A stretch of 64,000 nt of DNA from Ktedonospora formicarum (GCF_016587355.1 NZ_BNJF01000001.1:1550001-1614000), one strand, 5' to 3'. Shown: positions 35,789-44,495, counted from the first letter of the stretch. The notes: a model not told the origin generated them from the sequence alone. Numbers and translations: made by a program.

Positions 35789-37041
35789 ACCTTTACCTTG
35801 CCTCCATAGAACCCCAATAGCAGGGCAACCCAGGGCAGCAATGTGGGTGTGTACCAGGGAAAAATATGGGATGAGACGGCAAAGATAACTCCATATAACA
35901 CCAGGAGTCCCGCCTCGATTCCGATCCGCCGATGCCAGCGCAGCCAGAGCACAGCAAGGACGGCACCACCCATAACCAGACCCTCAACCGCGAAGAAGAC
36001 AAGCCTGGCCCATGACCCCTTCACTGTCGCCTCCCACGTGGTGAGTAGAAGGTAAACAGGACCAGCGTTCGGCTGCTGCTCACTAGCATAGGTGGAGAAA
36101 AAACCAAAGATCTGCCCATGCCCCATAATAACATAGGGTAAATAGGCCGCGACAATGGTCACGAAGCAGGTCAATACCAGTGCCCAATCGCGCCGTCTCA
36201 CCAGGACCACCAGTAACAGAATAGGATAAAGCTTGGTCAGAGTCGCCAGGGCGATACACAAACCAGTAACGACACGACTTCCCTTCCAGGTCTCTTGCGC
36301 GAAAATGACCGCCAGGACAGAGAAGACGACAGGGCAAGCATCGACGTGTCCCTGCAAGGCAAACTCGATAATGGGGACAGGACATAGAGCATAAAGGAGG
36401 CAGCGACTCCAGTCCACCCCACGACGCGCCAGCAGGTAGGCTATTCCTCCACTGGTCACCAGATCCATAAGCACAAACATTCCTTTGAGAAAGGGCAGAT
36501 TGCTTGGGGCAAGCAAATAGCTAATGAGGAATACCCCCTGTGCGCCAGGAGGATAGAGCGCGGGAGAAAAACGGTAGCGGCTATTGACAAAAAGAAAATC
36601 TTGGATGGAATGAAAGCGTGGATCAGCAGGAACGTAGGCGTATGGGCTGTAGCCAAGTAGCGTGACACGAGCATCCCACAGGTAACGCCAGGAATCCCGC
36701 GAGAGATCAGGCTCCAGCGGTAACAGGAGTGCGCGCATGACAAGCCCCGCCAGCAGAATCGAGCCCAGTTCCAGCCAACGCCAACGCCCTTGGGGTGCGG
36801 GCGTGCAGAAGACAACTGCGCAAGCCAGCCCGTAAGGGAGAAATCCTCCCATATATAGCAGCAGGAAATTATCCACCGGCGTATCGGCGGCAGGCGCGGT
36901 CAGGCGTACCACGACAAAATACGCCAGCATCACAAGCAGAAGAACAATCAAGAGCGGAAAACGCCAGCGAGCACGAGCCCTACCCTGCAAAGCCACTACA
37001 GATTCAGCGGATTCAGATGCCTGGAGCAGCGACATACGCAA
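35785..37041 (-). CDS. Multi-spanning glycosyltransferase (GT87/DUF2029-like mannosyltransferase)
   Basis: A 418-residue membrane protein with about ten hydrophobic segments. The loop after the second helix pair holds an Arg/Asp-rich acidic site (LEPDLSRDSWRYLWDARV), as expected for polyprenyl-phosphate-dependent GT-C enzymes; the Asp there is a candidate catalytic residue. It would transfer a hexose from a lipid donor outside the membrane. The start is TTG 37041, 6 bases after AAAGG; ATG 37035 is the alternative. The acceptor is unknown. Confidence 0.75.
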   Translation of the reverse strand: MRMSLLQASESAESVVALQGRARARWRFPLLIVLLLVMLAYFVVVRLTAPAADTPVDNFLLLYMGGFLPYGLACAVVFCTPAPQGRWRWLELGSILLAGLVMRALLLPLEPDLSRDSWRYLWDARVTLLGYSPYAYVPADPRFHSIQDFLFVNSRYRFSPALYPPGAQGVFLISYLLAPSNLPFLKGMFVLMDLVTSGGIAYLLARRGVDWSRCLLYALCPVPIIEFALQGHVDACPVVFSVLAVIFAQETWKGSRVVTGLCIALATLTKLYPILLLVVLVRRRDWALVLTCFVTIVAAYLPYVIMGHGQIFGFFSTYASEQQPNAGPVYLLLTTWEATVKGSWARLVFFAVEGLVMGGAVLAVLWLRWHRRIGIEAGLLVLYGVIFAVSSHIFPWYTPTLLPWVALLLGFYGGKVKV

Positions 37042-37284
37042 ACACAGCCTTTCTACGGAATAACAGGCCTACACTATCATAATGACCATTATGCTCTCCT
37101 TCCTTCCCAAACATCAAACTCATTATGCTAGATAGCAACTCTTACCCATCTCAACCAACATATTTCCCAGATCACTCACAATCAGTATCCCCTTTTCATT
37201 AGTGAACAAGTGAGAATATAATGAGTCTGCCGAACAGAGAACGCGCATCCCTATTTACAGAACACAGGATAAACAAAGAAAATT

Positions 37285-37749
37285 ATGCATCACCAACCAC
37301 CCTTGACCGAGGCGGAGGGCATATTTGTCCGCCAGCAACGGGTCGCACGCCTGGGAACCCTGAATACACAGGGTCCACCTCATCTGATACCTGTCTGCTA
37401 TGCCTTTGACAATCAGCGCTTCTACATCGCGCTGGATGAGAAGCCTAAAAGCGTTTCCCCCCTCAAATTGCGACGAGTACGCAATATTCAGGACCGTCCT
37501 GACGCCACACTCCTCATCGATCATTACGAAGATGACAACTGGAATTATCTAGGCTATGTCCTTGTCTATTGTCACGCGGAACTCATCTCACCAGAGCATG
37601 AGGCCCATGCACATGCGCTTCAACTGCTTCGCCTGCGCTACATCCAATATCGTACGATGCATCTGGAAACACAACCAGTCATCATGCTCACCCCTACCAA
37701 TATCTCTTCCTGGGGCCCCATGCTTACCAATCACCTGACCACCACATAA
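37285..37749 (+). CDS. PPOX-class (F420-dependent-type) pyridoxamine oxidase-like flavoprotein
   Basis: A 154-residue split-barrel protein of the pyridoxamine 5'-phosphate oxidase superfamily. The sequence runs RVARLGTLNTQGPPHLIPVCYAF, then RRVRNIQDRPDATLLIDHYEDDNW, as in the F420-linked TIGR03668 group. It may bind FMN or F420; its substrate is unknown. The ribosome site is poor. A TATAAT box at 37217-37222 is a plausible -10, but its -35 is weak. It is monocistronic, with a hairpin about 50 bases downstream. Confidence 0.82.
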   Translation: MHHQPPLTEAEGIFVRQQRVARLGTLNTQGPPHLIPVCYAFDNQRFYIALDEKPKSVSPLKLRRVRNIQDRPDATLLIDHYEDDNWNYLGYVLVYCHAELISPEHEAHAHALQLLRLRYIQYRTMHLETQPVIMLTPTNISSWGPMLTNHLTTT

Positions 37750-37799
37750 AAATATGAAAGTCACCTCCTGAGCTCTTTGCACACACGCGCTCAAAGCAA

Positions 37800-37860
37800 T
37801 AAAGGGAGTAGAATGTGGTTACTGTTTTAAATACTTATGAACCACATTCTACTCCCTTTA
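37800..37860. terminator. Perfect 21-bp inverted repeat
   Basis: Arms 37800-37820 and 37840-37860 pair perfectly, with a 19-base AT-rich loop. It lies between two plus-strand genes, after the PPOX gene. Confidence 0.7.
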
Positions 37861-37952
37861 TCCTGTAAATTCTCATAATGAACCAAAGGCACTGCTAACA
37901 GTAAAATGCTATAATCGTTAGTAGACCTATGCTTACGGAAAGGCTCGAGAAG

Positions 37953-38978
37953 ATGGCAAAATCCAAGAAAAAGCGGCGGCAAGCCGCCTCGACGAGCGCA
38001 CGCGTAGAGGTGCATGCCCGCTCTCGTCTACAACCATCTAGCATCCAACGTAATCCCAATGCACAGAGGCGTCGCCAAACGCACAAACGTATTTCTCCCT
38101 GGATGCCTATTGGCGGCATTCTGCTCGTTGTTGCGATAGTCATTGGCGCTTTTGCGGTTCTGGGGCAACAAAATCAACATACTGGAAGCTCAGGACCTAC
38201 TGATCAAGAAGTGCTTAAGATGACGACCAGCATTGAGCCTGATACACTTAACGCCATTGGCGATGGTGGATTAAAGGCATTCTTCCAGGCACCGCAAGGG
38301 AAACCAGCCATTCTCAAGGGTAGTACTGGCAAGCCGATGGTGTTCTACTCAGGCGCGGAGTTTTGCCCTCTATGCGCAGGCGAGCGCTGGTCTATCGTCG
38401 TAGCCCTCAGCCGCTTCGGCACCTTTAGCGCCTTGCCCGAGACCTCCTCAGCCTCAGAAGATAACCCACCCAGTCTCGCGACTTTTTCATTCAATGGCAG
38501 CAAATATCAGAGCAACTATATCGACTTCGAAGCCGTCGAGCAGTATACCAATCAACGATCAGGCAATTTCTACGCGCCCTTGCAAACTCCAAGCGATGCG
38601 CAGCAGAAACTTATCGATACATATAATGCCCCACCTTACGTCGACCAGCAATCAGCGGGTGGCTTTCCTTTTGTTGACATCGCCAACCAGTACATCACCA
38701 CAGGCCCCAGCCTGAATGTCGAGGTGCTTGCCAACCTTACACAGAAACAGATCGCAGCCAAGCTAGCGGATCGTACGACCGATGTCGCCAAGAATGTGCT
38801 TGGCGCTGCCAACTATATGACAGCCGCCATTTGCAAGATCACAAACGACCAACCCTCAACCGTCTGCAATGAAAGCTCAATTACCAGATTGAAGCAGACA
38901 CTACCCAGCTCGCAGGGTAGCGATCAACTCGCCTTAAACCAGCTACCAATAGCTCTTGTTAAGCGCCGTGATGAGTAA
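37953..38978 (+). CDS. DUF929 family membrane-anchored protein with thioredoxin-like motif
   Basis: A 341-residue protein with a basic, Lys/Arg-rich cytosolic N-terminus (1-55), one membrane helix (about 60-82) and an exported DUF929 domain. The domain includes FYSGAEFCPLCAGERW, where CPLC is a CxxC thiol pair, and ATFSFNGSKYQSNYIDFEAVE. A thiol or redox role outside the membrane is plausible but unproven. ATG 37953 is preferred over 37929 because AAAGG lies 9 bases upstream. Confidence 0.82.
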   Translation: MAKSKKKRRQAASTSARVEVHARSRLQPSSIQRNPNAQRRRQTHKRISPWMPIGGILLVVAIVIGAFAVLGQQNQHTGSSGPTDQEVLKMTTSIEPDTLNAIGDGGLKAFFQAPQGKPAILKGSTGKPMVFYSGAEFCPLCAGERWSIVVALSRFGTFSALPETSSASEDNPPSLATFSFNGSKYQSNYIDFEAVEQYTNQRSGNFYAPLQTPSDAQQKLIDTYNAPPYVDQQSAGGFPFVDIANQYITTGPSLNVEVLANLTQKQIAAKLADRTTDVAKNVLGAANYMTAAICKITNDQPSTVCNESSITRLKQTLPSSQGSDQLALNQLPIALVKRRDE

Positions 38979-39074
38979 ACGTCAGATGGCGATGAATACA
39001 CAAGCTCTTACTTTTGTGTTATGCTTTGCGCACCAGTTCTTCGCCTAGCAATTCATCATAGAAAACCAGACGAA

Positions 39075-39791
39075 ATGAACATATCTACTCCGCCAACTGA
39101 GTACTTTCAACTTCAGGCTGCCGCCTTCATTCGTGGTTGGCTAGCACATAAAGAGGTGTTAGCACCAACACATCCTCTACGACAAAAGCCACTTGAAATG
39201 CTGAGTGGAGAGGCGCTTCAGGAACTTATCAATCTGGCACACCAGCATGAGTTGCGCATTCACCGCTTCAAGCGAACGATGGAGCTGCCAAGAGTCCATA
39301 AGGTACTTGGTATACTCAAAGGCATGCAGCCAGCCAATCTGCTCGACGTAGGAAGCGGACGCGGCGCATTCCTCTGGCCCCTGCTCGATACCTTCCCCTA
39401 CCTACCGGTGACCGCTATCGACATTCTGGATTACCGAGTTGCCGATATGCATATGGCTCAGGAAGGTGGGTTACATCTCCTCACAGCTCTACAGGCAAAT
39501 GTGACGCAGCTTCCATTCGCCAATAATACATTTGATGTAGTGACAATGCTTGAAGTACTTGAGCACGTGCCCGATACCGAGCGCGCGTTACGCGAACTAT
39601 GCCGCATCGCCAAGCGCTTCCTCATCCTCACCGTTCCCTCCAGGGAGGACGATAATCCTGAGCACATTCACCTTTTCACGCCCGACCGGCTGACCAAGCT
39701 CCTACATCAGCAGGGTATCCAGCGCGTCACGATTGATTATGTACCCAAGCACCTGCTTATAGTAGCAAGGACAGATCATGCAAACAAGTGA
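39075..39791 (+). CDS. Class I SAM-dependent methyltransferase (candidate RNA-repair partner)
   Basis: A 238-residue class I methyltransferase. Motif I is DVGSGRG (91-97), the acidic end of beta 2 is TAIDILD (about 114-120), and the substrate-proximal loop has Glu160, Glu163 and His164 (LEVLEHV) with His197 and His199 (PEHIHLF). An ExxEH...H arrangement also occurs in Hen1, the 2'-O-methyltransferase of Pnkp-type RNA repair, but generic UbiE-like enzymes share it. The RNA ligase gene overlaps its end by 14 bases, so a link to RNA is inferred from context. The start is uncertain: ATG 39075 lacks a ribosome site. Confidence 0.8.
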   Translation: MNISTPPTEYFQLQAAAFIRGWLAHKEVLAPTHPLRQKPLEMLSGEALQELINLAHQHELRIHRFKRTMELPRVHKVLGILKGMQPANLLDVGSGRGAFLWPLLDTFPYLPVTAIDILDYRVADMHMAQEGGLHLLTALQANVTQLPFANNTFDVVTMLEVLEHVPDTERALRELCRIAKRFLILTVPSREDDNPEHIHLFTPDRLTKLLHQQGIQRVTIDYVPKHLLIVARTDHANK

Positions 39792-40572
39792 TACGATTTA
39801 CAAGTATCCACGCACACACCACATAGAAGGCTCCGGCATACAGCGGGGTGATGAGGACCTCACTCTGATTCCGCTACGCGAGTTTGCCGGGCGCTACCTC
39901 GTCATCGAAGAGAAAATGGACGGGGCCAATTGTGCCATCAGTTTCGATAGTACTGGGCAACTTCTCCTTCAGAGTCGGGGACACTTCTTGACTGGTGGGC
40001 CACGCGAGAAGCAATTCCATCTCTTCAAGACCTGGGCCGGGCGCTATACATTGGAGCTATGGGAGGTATTGGGTGATCGCTATGTCCTCTATGGGGAATG
40101 GCTTTACGCCAAGCATACTGTCTTCTATACAGATCTGCCACACTACTTTATGGAATTCGACATACTGGACAAGGTAACAGGACAGTTTCTGAGTACGCAA
40201 CGCAGGCGCGAGTTCTTACGCGTCCTACCCTTCATCGTCTCCGTTAAAGTACTTTATGAGGGCGTAGTCCAGACCCTTAGTGAGTTGGTTTCGCTGATAG
40301 GGCACTCGCATTTCATCTCCGATGGGCAACTCACTATTTTGCGTACAACCTGCCAGAGTCGTCTATTTGATTACGAGCGTGTTCTGAAAGAGACCGACAC
40401 CTCGCCCCTGATGGAAGGTCTCTACATTAAAGTGGAAGAGCAGGATGAGGTCAAAGAGCGCTATAAGTATGTGCGTTCGAGCTTCCTGCAAGCGGTCTTC
40501 GATTCGGAGAGTCACTGGCAGGATCGCCCGATTCTTCCGAACCGCCTGCATCCAGGCGTGGAGCTTTTCTAG
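39778..40572 (+). CDS. RNA ligase family protein (ATP-dependent nucleotidyltransferase)
   Basis: A 264-residue covalent nucleotidyltransferase. Motif I is EEKMDG with Lys46 as the AMP-accepting residue. Other expected motifs follow in order: the R/G-rich segment (LLQSRGHFL), YGEWLYAKHT (motif III/IIIa), EGLYIKVEE (motif IV) and ERYKYVR (motif V). It seals 3'-OH/5'-phosphate RNA ends. It overlaps the upstream methyltransferase by 14 bases and precedes HD and Pnk genes, which heal the ends it needs. No C-terminal accessory domain is evident. Confidence 0.88.
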   Translation: MQTSDTIYKYPRTHHIEGSGIQRGDEDLTLIPLREFAGRYLVIEEKMDGANCAISFDSTGQLLLQSRGHFLTGGPREKQFHLFKTWAGRYTLELWEVLGDRYVLYGEWLYAKHTVFYTDLPHYFMEFDILDKVTGQFLSTQRRREFLRVLPFIVSVKVLYEGVVQTLSELVSLIGHSHFISDGQLTILRTTCQSRLFDYERVLKETDTSPLMEGLYIKVEEQDEVKERYKYVRSSFLQAVFDSESHWQDRPILPNRLHPGVELF

Positions 40573-40597
40573 TCAATCTTCATCAAGGATGGTGCAC

Positions 40598-41332
40598 ATG
40601 ATCCAAACCTATCTTTCAGGCAAAGACTGGACCTTTCCCTTCTGCCCCCAGGCGCCAGACTGGCAACTCGACTGGGATGCCCTGGTCGCGACCTTCTCCT
40701 GGCTACTCCCCATGCGCGAGACACAACAGGAGCCCCTCTACCATGCCGAGGGCGATGTACTCACGCACACACGCATGGTCGTGGAAGCTATGATCGCTCT
40801 CCCTTCCTGGCGAAGTCTTCCAGAAACCGAACGCTCATTACTCTTCACCTCCGCTCTACTCCATGATGTCGGCAAGCCCGCTTGCACACGCCGCGATCCC
40901 GATGGGCGCATCTCTTCACGTGGACACGCTCGCAAAGGCGAGCTAATGGTACGCCATATTCTCTGTGATGGCAAGGAGATTGAACCCGTCCCCCTACATC
41001 AGCGTGAGTATATCGCGCGCCTAGTGCGCTATCACGGACTCCCTCTACAATTCTTAAATAGCTCTAATCCCCAGCGACATGTGCTCGAAGCCAGCCAAAG
41101 TGTACGTCTCTCACACCTGGCACTTCTCTCCGAGGCAGACGTTCGGGGGCGTATCTGCGCAGATCAAGGTGAGCTCTTAGAGCGCATTGAACTCTTCTCA
41201 CTCTTCTGTCAGGAGCAGGAGTGTTATGATTCCCCCGTCAGTTTGCCACCCCACATAGCCGCTTTATCTACTTCCAGAAAGAGCAGAGCGACCCCTCGTA
41301 TGTCGCATACGATGACACGCGCTTTGAGATAG
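40598..41332 (+). CDS. HD-domain end-healing phosphatase, N-terminal half of a split HD-Pnk
   Basis: A 244-codon frame with an HD phosphohydrolase domain: the H...HD pair is in THTRMVVEAM and LLHDVGKP, with further His in SSRGHARKGE and YHGLP. In Runella slithyformis HD-Pnk, the HD domain removes 2',3'-phosphates and a fused kinase phosphorylates 5'-OH ends (established work by Munir and Shuman). Here the reading shifts near 41249-41252 (CCCC), after which this frame gives an unrelated tail of about 25 residues. The kinase sequence continues in another frame. Start ATG 40598 follows AAGG. Confidence 0.8.
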   Translation: MIQTYLSGKDWTFPFCPQAPDWQLDWDALVATFSWLLPMRETQQEPLYHAEGDVLTHTRMVVEAMIALPSWRSLPETERSLLFTSALLHDVGKPACTRRDPDGRISSRGHARKGELMVRHILCDGKEIEPVPLHQREYIARLVRYHGLPLQFLNSSNPQRHVLEASQSVRLSHLALLSEADVRGRICADQGELLERIELFSLFCQEQECYDSPVSLPPHIAALSTSRKSRATPRMSHTMTRALR

Positions 41333-41334
41333 TC

Positions 41335-41757
41335 TTGATGTCGGGGCTTCCAGGAAGTGGCAAGAATACCTGGTTGCACACTCATCTGCCTGATTGGCCT
41401 GTGGTCTCACTGGACCAATTACGCAAGGAATTGCAAATTTCACCTGGGGAGAATCAAGGCTTAGTGGTACAGGCTGCACGCGAACAAGCCCGTATTCTAC
41501 TCCGGCAAAACACATCCTTCGCCTGGAACGCGACCAATATCACCCACCAGATGCGCCAACAGTTGATAGACCTCTTCGTCTCATATGGTGCGCGGGTGCG
41601 CCTGGTATACCTTGATGCTCCCCTGCCTCAGCTTCTCCAACGCAACCGAGCACGCTCCGAATATGTACCAGAGGCGGTGCTCTATCGCCTACTTAACAAG
41701 CTGGAAGTTCCAGATATCATCGAGGCTCATCGGGTCGAATGGGTTGAGCAGACCTGA
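41335..41757 (+). CDS. Polynucleotide 5'-kinase domain, C-terminal half of a split HD-Pnk
   Basis: A P-loop kinase of the Pnk type: Walker A GLPGSGKN, then the SLDQLRKEL helix, NQGLVVQAAREQAR, the WNATNI segment and the lid-type RNRAR. TTG 41335 is a formal start. The conserved family sequence continues upstream in the same frame from about 41252 (HSRFIYFQKEQSDPSYVAYD), in phase with no start codon, so translation from the HD gene by a one-base shift is more natural. It is 3 bases from the HD stop. Whether the split is real, programmed or a sequencing error cannot be told here. Confidence 0.75.
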   Translation: MMSGLPGSGKNTWLHTHLPDWPVVSLDQLRKELQISPGENQGLVVQAAREQARILLRQNTSFAWNATNITHQMRQQLIDLFVSYGARVRLVYLDAPLPQLLQRNRARSEYVPEAVLYRLLNKLEVPDIIEAHRVEWVEQT

Positions 41758-41765
41758 GCTAGACG

Positions 41766-42680
41766 CTAAGGCCAACGCTTTGACCGCTCAATCTCGGTCA
41801 CGAAGCGCTCGAAACCTCGCTGTTCAACCTGGGCACGAATACGCCGGAAGCCATCACCATAAATTGGGTCTGGATTACGCTCCATATTCTCGGCGCGATA
41901 CTGGCTCTCCGGCGTATTTCTGAAGCGGAGATAATTGTACGAGAGCAATTCGCAGAAACCCTCTTCACGCCAGGGCGTCCCGTGAGACATTCCCTGTACG
42001 ATTAACCAGACATGACCCAGTTCATGCGCGACCACACTCTCGAAGACAATGGAAGGCAAACCATACAGAACAGCGACGCCACGTACTTCGGCACTCGTCA
42101 CCTGTCCATCCTGAGTATAGAAGACACCCATGGTCGCGCCGAGCGAATGAGTTGAACCATTCTCGCGCAAGTACTGGAGAAGTTTGGCCTTTCCACAGAG
42201 CTCCAGACTAAGGGGAAGCTGGTGATAATGTAATCTCTGGTGGCTAACCCACTGAATCACTTTTCGGAAGAGGGGTCGAGCATCCTCAGCGGTCTCGATA
42301 GCGCTGGCACGACATATACGGCAGCGCGTGACCTCCGCTCCTGTCTCACGATCCGCTGGAAGGATCAGGCGTCCGCAAAAATCACAGGATGCATACTGTC
42401 CCTGATGCTCTCGACAAAATTTTGTGCCCCAATAATCCACTAGATAGGAGTCCGTCAATGGCTTTCCACAATAGGCGCAACGTGGAGCGATCTCGCGCGC
42501 ATAGCATACCTCATGGTATGGATGGTCCTCATTGAGCTTGAAGCGGGCATCCGTGATTGGACGCCCACATGCCATACAGACAAAGTGTTCAGGATGCCAT
42601 GTCGCAGCCAGCGCGGTCAGATAGCGTCCAGTAATGGGTTTGCCACATCCTTTACAGACTGGTTGCCCTATCATCTTCAT
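41766..42680 (-). CDS. LIM-domain / DA1-like zinc metallopeptidase
   Basis: A 304-residue protein with an N-terminal zinc-binding part and a C-terminal peptidase. Residues 9-60 form a LIM domain (CKGC, WHPEHFVCMAC, HEVC), followed by a second Cys-rich LIM-like or rubredoxin-like module (68-124: CAYC, CREH, CDFC, CRIC). The C-terminal DA1-like domain (PF12315-type) has the catalytic HELGH at 219-223 with nearby acidic residues (EEGFCELLSY, about 239-247) as third ligand. Plant DA1 proteins are ubiquitin-activated peptidases. The bacterial substrate is unknown. It converges on the Pnk gene with an 8-base gap. Confidence 0.85.
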   Translation of the reverse strand: MKMIGQPVCKGCGKPITGRYLTALAATWHPEHFVCMACGRPITDARFKLNEDHPYHEVCYAREIAPRCAYCGKPLTDSYLVDYWGTKFCREHQGQYASCDFCGRLILPADRETGAEVTRCRICRASAIETAEDARPLFRKVIQWVSHQRLHYHQLPLSLELCGKAKLLQYLRENGSTHSLGATMGVFYTQDGQVTSAEVRGVAVLYGLPSIVFESVVAHELGHVWLIVQGMSHGTPWREEGFCELLSYNYLRFRNTPESQYRAENMERNPDPIYGDGFRRIRAQVEQRGFERFVTEIERSKRWP

Positions 42681-42711
42681 ACCCGCTCCTCAACGCGCCG
42701 ACTATCTCCGC

Positions 42712-43599
42712 TTACCTGGATACCACGCGCACCGGATAGCTATAATAGTCATAGCTCGTTACTATCTGGAAACCACAGGACTGATAAAGTGCTAACGCGT
42801 TCTGGTTCTCAGTTACTACTTCCAGCGAAATCTGGCGTTTCCCTAGCTTGAGCAGTTCTTGAATGGTATACGCCAGGAGGCGTCTCCCATAGCCGCGCCC
42901 CTGGAACTCAGGTAGCACCCCAAAACCGAGGATCAAGGCATCCTGCTCACCCAGGTTCACATCAAGTTTACCAACATAGATATCACCTAGTTGTGCTAGA
43001 TATGAGGGCCGCCCCTCCTGGGGTCCCTGGCTATACCATGTGATCTCGCTACGTGGGATGCCAAAGGCAACGGCGGTAATATGCGCCAGGATCATGCCAT
43101 CCTCAGACTGAGATCGACGGAATTTTAGTCCCTCAATCTCTGTGCCAACGAGATGCGGCTCAGTAAGCGTCATCTTATATTCAGAGTGGTGGAGTCGGCC
43201 TTGCAGTCTGCGAGCAAATGCCTGCCCCCCCTGCGATGTATGTTCAACAATACCCAGGATCTGAGGAATGTTGCGACGCTGAACCTCTTCAGCCGCTGCC
43301 TGGAACAACCTGCTGAATATCCCCCTACGGCGGTATTGCGGGTGTACCATGCCACTTACCTCAGCCTCCTGCGTATTAAAGCAGAACAGTGCCAGGTAGC
43401 CGACCAGCTTACCATTCTCATAATAGAGAAAGTCGTTCGTCTCCTGCTGGGGGCGATTGCGGAGCGTATTCCAATTGAGCTTCATCGTCAGGTGCTCATG
43501 CTGCTGACATATCTCGGCCAGTTGCATAATCTCCTGTAACGCACTCGCTGTTAATCCTTGCGTCCACAACAACCCCTGTTTACCGTCTGTCATGCGCAC
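42712..43599 (-). CDS. Tandem GNAT-family N-acetyltransferase
   Basis: A 295-residue protein with two GNAT folds. The first has VHPQYRRRGIFSRLF and the second VLPEFQGRGYGRRLLAYTI, each an acetyl-CoA-binding Q/RxxGxG/A motif. This is a mycothiol synthase-like arrangement, but specific acceptor residues cannot be checked. Start GTG 43599 lies 6 bases after AAAGG; ATG 43593 is the alternative. It is transcribed away from the dyad at 43769-43798. Confidence 0.82.
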   Translation of the reverse strand: MRMTDGKQGLLWTQGLTASALQEIMQLAEICQQHEHLTMKLNWNTLRNRPQQETNDFLYYENGKLVGYLALFCFNTQEAEVSGMVHPQYRRRGIFSRLFQAAAEEVQRRNIPQILGIVEHTSQGGQAFARRLQGRLHHSEYKMTLTEPHLVGTEIEGLKFRRSQSEDGMILAHITAVAFGIPRSEITWYSQGPQEGRPSYLAQLGDIYVGKLDVNLGEQDALILGFGVLPEFQGRGYGRRLLAYTIQELLKLGKRQISLEVVTENQNALALYQSCGFQIVTSYDYYSYPVRVVSR

Positions 43600-43768
43600 A
43601 AAAAACCTTTCAACAAAGAGTAACGAAATTGTTTCTCTAGCATATCATCATTGCCTTAATTCCTGCCACTATTGCCCTATTCTTGCCATCGAAGTCCCCC
43701 CGCAAAGGTCATCCTCTTGTCGCGCGGCAACTCATCAGTCTGAAACCGGATCAAGGCCTTACTGCGTA

Positions 43769-43798
43769 TTATTAGTAACATTATTACGTTACTAATAA
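43769..43798. promoter_or_regulatory. Palindromic dyad, candidate operator
   Basis: TTATTAGTAAC (43769-43779) and GTTACTAATAA (43788-43798) are perfect reverse complements with an 8-base spacer. It lies in the 308-base region between the divergent acetyltransferase and GlsB genes. The AT-rich arms fit a dimeric regulator site better than a terminator. No regulator gene is adjacent. The rest of this gap shows nothing I can assign. Confidence 0.45.
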
Positions 43799-43907
43799 GC
43801 AATACACTGATTGTTCTCATGCAGTAGGCCTTTCGCCTTTTCTTAAAAAGGTCATCTAAACGAATTTCAAATATAGCGATACATTGTTTTCATACAAGGA
43901 GGACCTT

Positions 43908-44261
43908 ATGTTAGCATCTCAGTTTGTCCTTGCGGATGGTATCACGATTAGTCTGGGGAATAACGTCTGGAACTTTGGGTGGGATCTCATCCTCTACTTG
44001 GTCATCGCGGCTGTAATCGGCCTGATCGCAGAAGCAGTTGTCGGCTGGCGTCTTCCCTTCGGGATTATAGGTGCCATTGTTGCCGCTCTTGTTGGCATCT
44101 GGCTGATGACCAAAGTGATTGTCATCAATGGTTTCCAGGATTACGTGTTATATGATGTACCTGTTATCAGGACACTGATCGGCGCGATCATTTTCGTTGC
44201 CATCTGGCATCTCGTAACCCTCGGGTTTGCCCGCAGACGTTTCCGTCGCGCCGAGGCGTAA
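43908..44261 (+). CDS. GlsB/YeaQ/YmgE-type integral membrane protein
   Basis: A 117-residue protein with three to four membrane segments and the glycine-rich helix of the transglycosylase-associated family (GLIAEAVVGWRLPFGIIGAIVAALVGIWLM). Members are linked to envelope and general stress, without a defined activity. The start is ATG 43908, with AAGGAGG 4-5 bases upstream; the frame is open to 43884. A small hydrophilic gene follows after 56 bases and is probably co-transcribed. Confidence 0.85.
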   Translation: MLASQFVLADGITISLGNNVWNFGWDLILYLVIAAVIGLIAEAVVGWRLPFGIIGAIVAALVGIWLMTKVIVINGFQDYVLYDVPVIRTLIGAIIFVAIWHLVTLGFARRRFRRAEA

Positions 44262-44317
44262 TAGTTTATCGACGATCAGCACGTGCGCAAGTTCGCGCGT
44301 AAAGAGAGGAGATAAGT

Positions 44318-44488
44318 ATGCCACAGAAGAAGCCCTTAAAAGGCGTTGGTGATAAAGAGCAGCGCCAGTACGAGCACATTAAAGAATCGGCGGAGAAAAG
44401 CGGTCGCTACGGAGACCGCGCGGAAGAGGTCGCCGCCCGCACGGTGATGAAGCATCATAAAGAGCAGCATCATCAAAAGGGTAAATAG
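44318..44488 (+). CDS. Small hydrophilic basic protein (56 aa)
   Basis: A 56-residue protein very rich in Lys, Arg, Glu and His (MPQKKPLKGVGDKEQR..., ending HHQKGK), with no hydrophobic segment. GAGAGGAG lies 7 bases before ATG 44318, and TAG is followed within 10 bases by a good terminator, so it is a genuine last gene of the GlsB operon. Similar small basic stress-type proteins exist, some labelled plasmid stabilisation proteins, without a proven role. Function unknown. Confidence 0.65.
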   Translation: MPQKKPLKGVGDKEQRQYEHIKESAEKSGRYGDRAEEVAARTVMKHHKEQHHQKGK

Positions 44489-44495
44489 AAGCCAG

